The position numbers were made by a program, and so were the translations under genes. The notes below the pieces were generated by a model. That model was not told the origin of the DNA and did not search any database. It saw only the letters and a program-made list of their open reading frames with translations. A DNA stretch of 64,000 nucleotides. Origin: Pseudoxanthomonas sp. SL93. Its GTDB lineage: Bacteria; Pseudomonadota; Gammaproteobacteria; Xanthomonadales; Xanthomonadaceae. The DNA is taken from positions 1,178,001-1,242,000 of the forward strand of contig NZ_CP113065.1 of the NCBI RefSeq assembly GCF_026625825.1. The letters are read 5' to 3'. Within the stretch, counting starts at the first letter, position 1. Each line of letters begins with the position of its first letter. Positions 62,600 through 64,000 of this stretch are shown here, in pieces.

Positions 62600-62926
62600 A
62601 TGTCCGATCTCGAATTCCGCCCGCTGTTCCACCTGCTGCTGCATTTCATCGTGCCGCTGGCGGTGGCGCGGCTGTTCTGGCCGACGCACTGGAAGCGCGC
62701 CGCGCTGTGGATGCTGGCGGCGTGGGTGATCGACCTGGACCACCTGCTCGCTGATCCCGTCTACGCACCGGGCCGCTGCAGCATCGGCTTCCACCCCTTG
62801 CACACGTGGCCCGCGATCATGGTGTACGGCGCGCTGGCGATGCCGAAGAAGACGCGCTGGTTCGGCATCGGCCTGCTCATCCACGTGGCGCTGGACGGCA
62901 TCGATTGCCTGCTGATGGCGCACTAG
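62600..62926 (+). CDS. DUF6122 family membrane protein
   Basis: Integral membrane protein of 108 aa with helices LLLHFIVPLAVARLFW, AALWMLAAWVIDLDHLLADPVY, PLHTWPAIMVYGALAM and WFGIGLLIHVALDGIDCLLMAH. Asp and His (IDLDHL, HFIVPL, HPLHTW, HVALD) are spread as in membrane hydrolases of the LexD/YdjM type. Function unknown. Third gene of the yaiI operon. Confidence 0.78.
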   Translation: MSDLEFRPLFHLLLHFIVPLAVARLFWPTHWKRAALWMLAAWVIDLDHLLADPVYAPGRCSIGFHPLHTWPAIMVYGALAMPKKTRWFGIGLLIHVALDGIDCLLMAH

Positions 62927-63044
62927 CGCCACCGCCCGTCGCTATCCGTGTTTACCTGCACGCGGATCTGTCCGCCACGCCGGTGCCGATGCGTTGAGCC
63001 AGTGAACAGGACGCACATCGCCGACTTCCCGAAAGGAGCACAGC

Positions 63045-63863
63045 ATGGCCATCGGCAGGAACAACCTCGCGCTGCCCGACTTCCACAAGGCGGTCCTCAA
63101 ACACAAGGACGCGGCACGTGCGTTGTGTTTCGGCGACTCGTGGTTCCAGTATCCGCCGCACCCCACCGATCTGAACAAGCAGCTGGCCCGGATGTTCAGG
63201 AACACCCTGTTCCTGCGCGAAGGCGTCGCGGGCCGCGACAGCGCCATGTGGAAGCGCGCCCTGCCGCGCATCCAGCGTGCGATCGGCACGTACCGCTTCG
63301 ACGCCATCCTGCTGTCCACCGGCGGCAACGACATCGTCGGCAGCGAGCTTTCCGAATTCATCAAGACCGCCAACCAGCCGCAGTCGCCGGGCGACTTCCC
63401 GTGGGGCGAGATCCCGGGCGTGGTGTTCGACCACATCCGGCTGGAAACCTTCGGCCTGGCGCTGCGCTACGCCATCGACGACATCAAGCAGGTCGTGCAG
63501 TTCCGCGACCTGTACCAGCCCACCTGCCTGGTCTACGTACACAGCTACGACTACATCTACCCGTCGGGCGTGGGCTACCGGCTGGGCCCGCTGAAGATGG
63601 AGCCTTGGGTCAAGCCCTACCTGGACGCCGCCGGCCTGACCGACAAGGCCGGGCAGCGCGTGCTGACCCGCTGGCTGATCGACCAGTTCACCCGTGAGCT
63701 GCGGGCCTTCGTGTCGCAGCGCGCCAACCTGGTGCTGGTGGATTCACGCGGCACGCTGACGTCCGAAAGCCAGTGGGAGAACGAGATCCACCCCACCGCC
63801 GCGGGCTTCGAGAAGATCGCCCGGACCTGCTGGAAGCCGCGGCTGACCGGCGTGCTGCGGTAA
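63045..63863 (+). CDS. SGNH/GDSL hydrolase family protein
   Basis: Serine hydrolase of 272 aa. Block I is ALCFGDSWFQYP (GDS-type nucleophile), block III is LLSTGGNDIVGSEL and block V is EIHPTAAGFEKIA with the catalytic Asp/His pair. The usual block II Gly is replaced by GVAGRDSAMWK. No signal peptide is seen, so it is probably intracellular. Esterase or acyl-hydrolase activity is inferred. The segment KHKDAARALCFGDSWFQYPP is well matched to a xanthomonad subgroup. RBS AAAGGAG precedes ATG 63045. Confidence 0.83.
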   Translation: MAIGRNNLALPDFHKAVLKHKDAARALCFGDSWFQYPPHPTDLNKQLARMFRNTLFLREGVAGRDSAMWKRALPRIQRAIGTYRFDAILLSTGGNDIVGSELSEFIKTANQPQSPGDFPWGEIPGVVFDHIRLETFGLALRYAIDDIKQVVQFRDLYQPTCLVYVHSYDYIYPSGVGYRLGPLKMEPWVKPYLDAAGLTDKAGQRVLTRWLIDQFTRELRAFVSQRANLVLVDSRGTLTSESQWENEIHPTAAGFEKIARTCWKPRLTGVLR

Positions 63864-64000
63864 CCCGCGGCGCGGCGGATATCTTTCCGCCAGCCCGGAA
63901 CAGCGCCATCACGGGCGGAATGCGATGTTGGGTGTCGATTTCCCCGGCGCCCGTTCGTCGTGGAAGAAAGGCGGACCTGACGATCCGCACGGAACCCCGG
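63864..64000. other. Right-end noncoding stretch with a small stem-loop
   Basis: GGCGGA (63874-63879) and TCCGCC (63886-63891) form a 6-bp hairpin 10 nt after the hydrolase stop, without a T-run. No gene could be recognised in the remaining 110 nt. Confidence 0.35.

Noticed and set aside
1..64000. CRISPR arrays, tRNA/rRNA genes, insertion sequences or prophage genes
   Set aside because: None seen: no regularly spaced short repeats, no cloverleaf-like sequence ending CCA, no transposase or phage structural gene.

Overview
The window is a GC-rich chromosomal stretch (about two-thirds G+C by eye) of a gammaproteobacterium, most likely a member of the Xanthomonadaceae/Lysobacteraceae. Pseudoxanthomonas is my best guess at genus, from gene content only; there is no rRNA to confirm it. 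I count about 64 protein genes, mostly single-gene or short-operon housekeeping and accessory functions on both strands. I saw no tRNA, rRNA, CRISPR array, insertion sequence, phage gene or replication origin.

Layout. 0-6 kb: a glutathione transferase and a ZIP metal transporter, a YdeI-like protein, a three-domain lipoprotein, a membrane-anchored barnase-type RNase with its barstar inhibitor, and the RNA helicase dbpA. 6-24 kb: a cold-shock protein, yaeQ, two HI0933-type flavoproteins, a Tat-exported carboxylesterase, a luciferase-like monooxygenase, a threonine-synthase-like enzyme, the overlapping selO/trhO pair, an ArsR regulator with two SRPBCC genes, a degenerate SDR, a lipoprotein FKBP, a beta-lactamase-fold serine hydrolase, RidA and a DUF998 membrane protein. 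23.8-26.7 kb: two tail-to-tail diguanylate cyclase genes, one with a MASE2 sensor and one with a periplasmic TPR sensor.

26.7-29.6 kb holds the most interesting locus, a probable split borosin system. A tetrapyrrole-methylase-fold enzyme resembling SonM (an alpha-N-methyltransferase that methylates peptide backbones) is followed on the same strand by a 92-residue candidate precursor. The precursor has a SonA-like helical binding domain, a short hydrophobic candidate core and a very acidic tail. Both genes start with GTG behind similar ribosome-binding sites, and a perfect 11-bp hairpin covers the precursor stop codon. A GNAT acetyltransferase and a membrane-anchored Mrr-type nuclease lie just upstream on the same strand, and the TPR-GGDEF gene just downstream. 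G+C is visibly lower across this segment.

29.7-45.8 kb: trxC, a TPR protein, secreted S9 and M13 peptidases, an RNA 2',3'-cyclic phosphodiesterase, a 2011-residue autotransporter built from repeated Ig/fibronectin modules, an NTF2-like secreted protein, a DUF6151 protein and an HDOD protein. 46.1-56.6 kb resembles a redox and stress island. It has a six-gene operon (AI-2E-family permease, two-TM channel with a TxGYGD filter, sthA, DUF1704/MATCAP-like protein, two small membrane proteins), a YkvA protein, gltS, a ferritin-like protein, a glycine-zipper protein and a DksA-type zinc finger. Related palindromes (CTAAGTA-NNN-CTACT-type) lie upstream of the operon and upstream of the YkvA gene. 56.8-64 kb: an M14 carboxypeptidase, a hydrolase-LuxR fusion regulator, mddA, a methyltransferase, a DUF1579 protein, a Lys-rich microprotein, yaiI, a DUF6122 protein and an SGNH hydrolase.

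All assignments come from reading translations and remembered family motifs; no database search was run.
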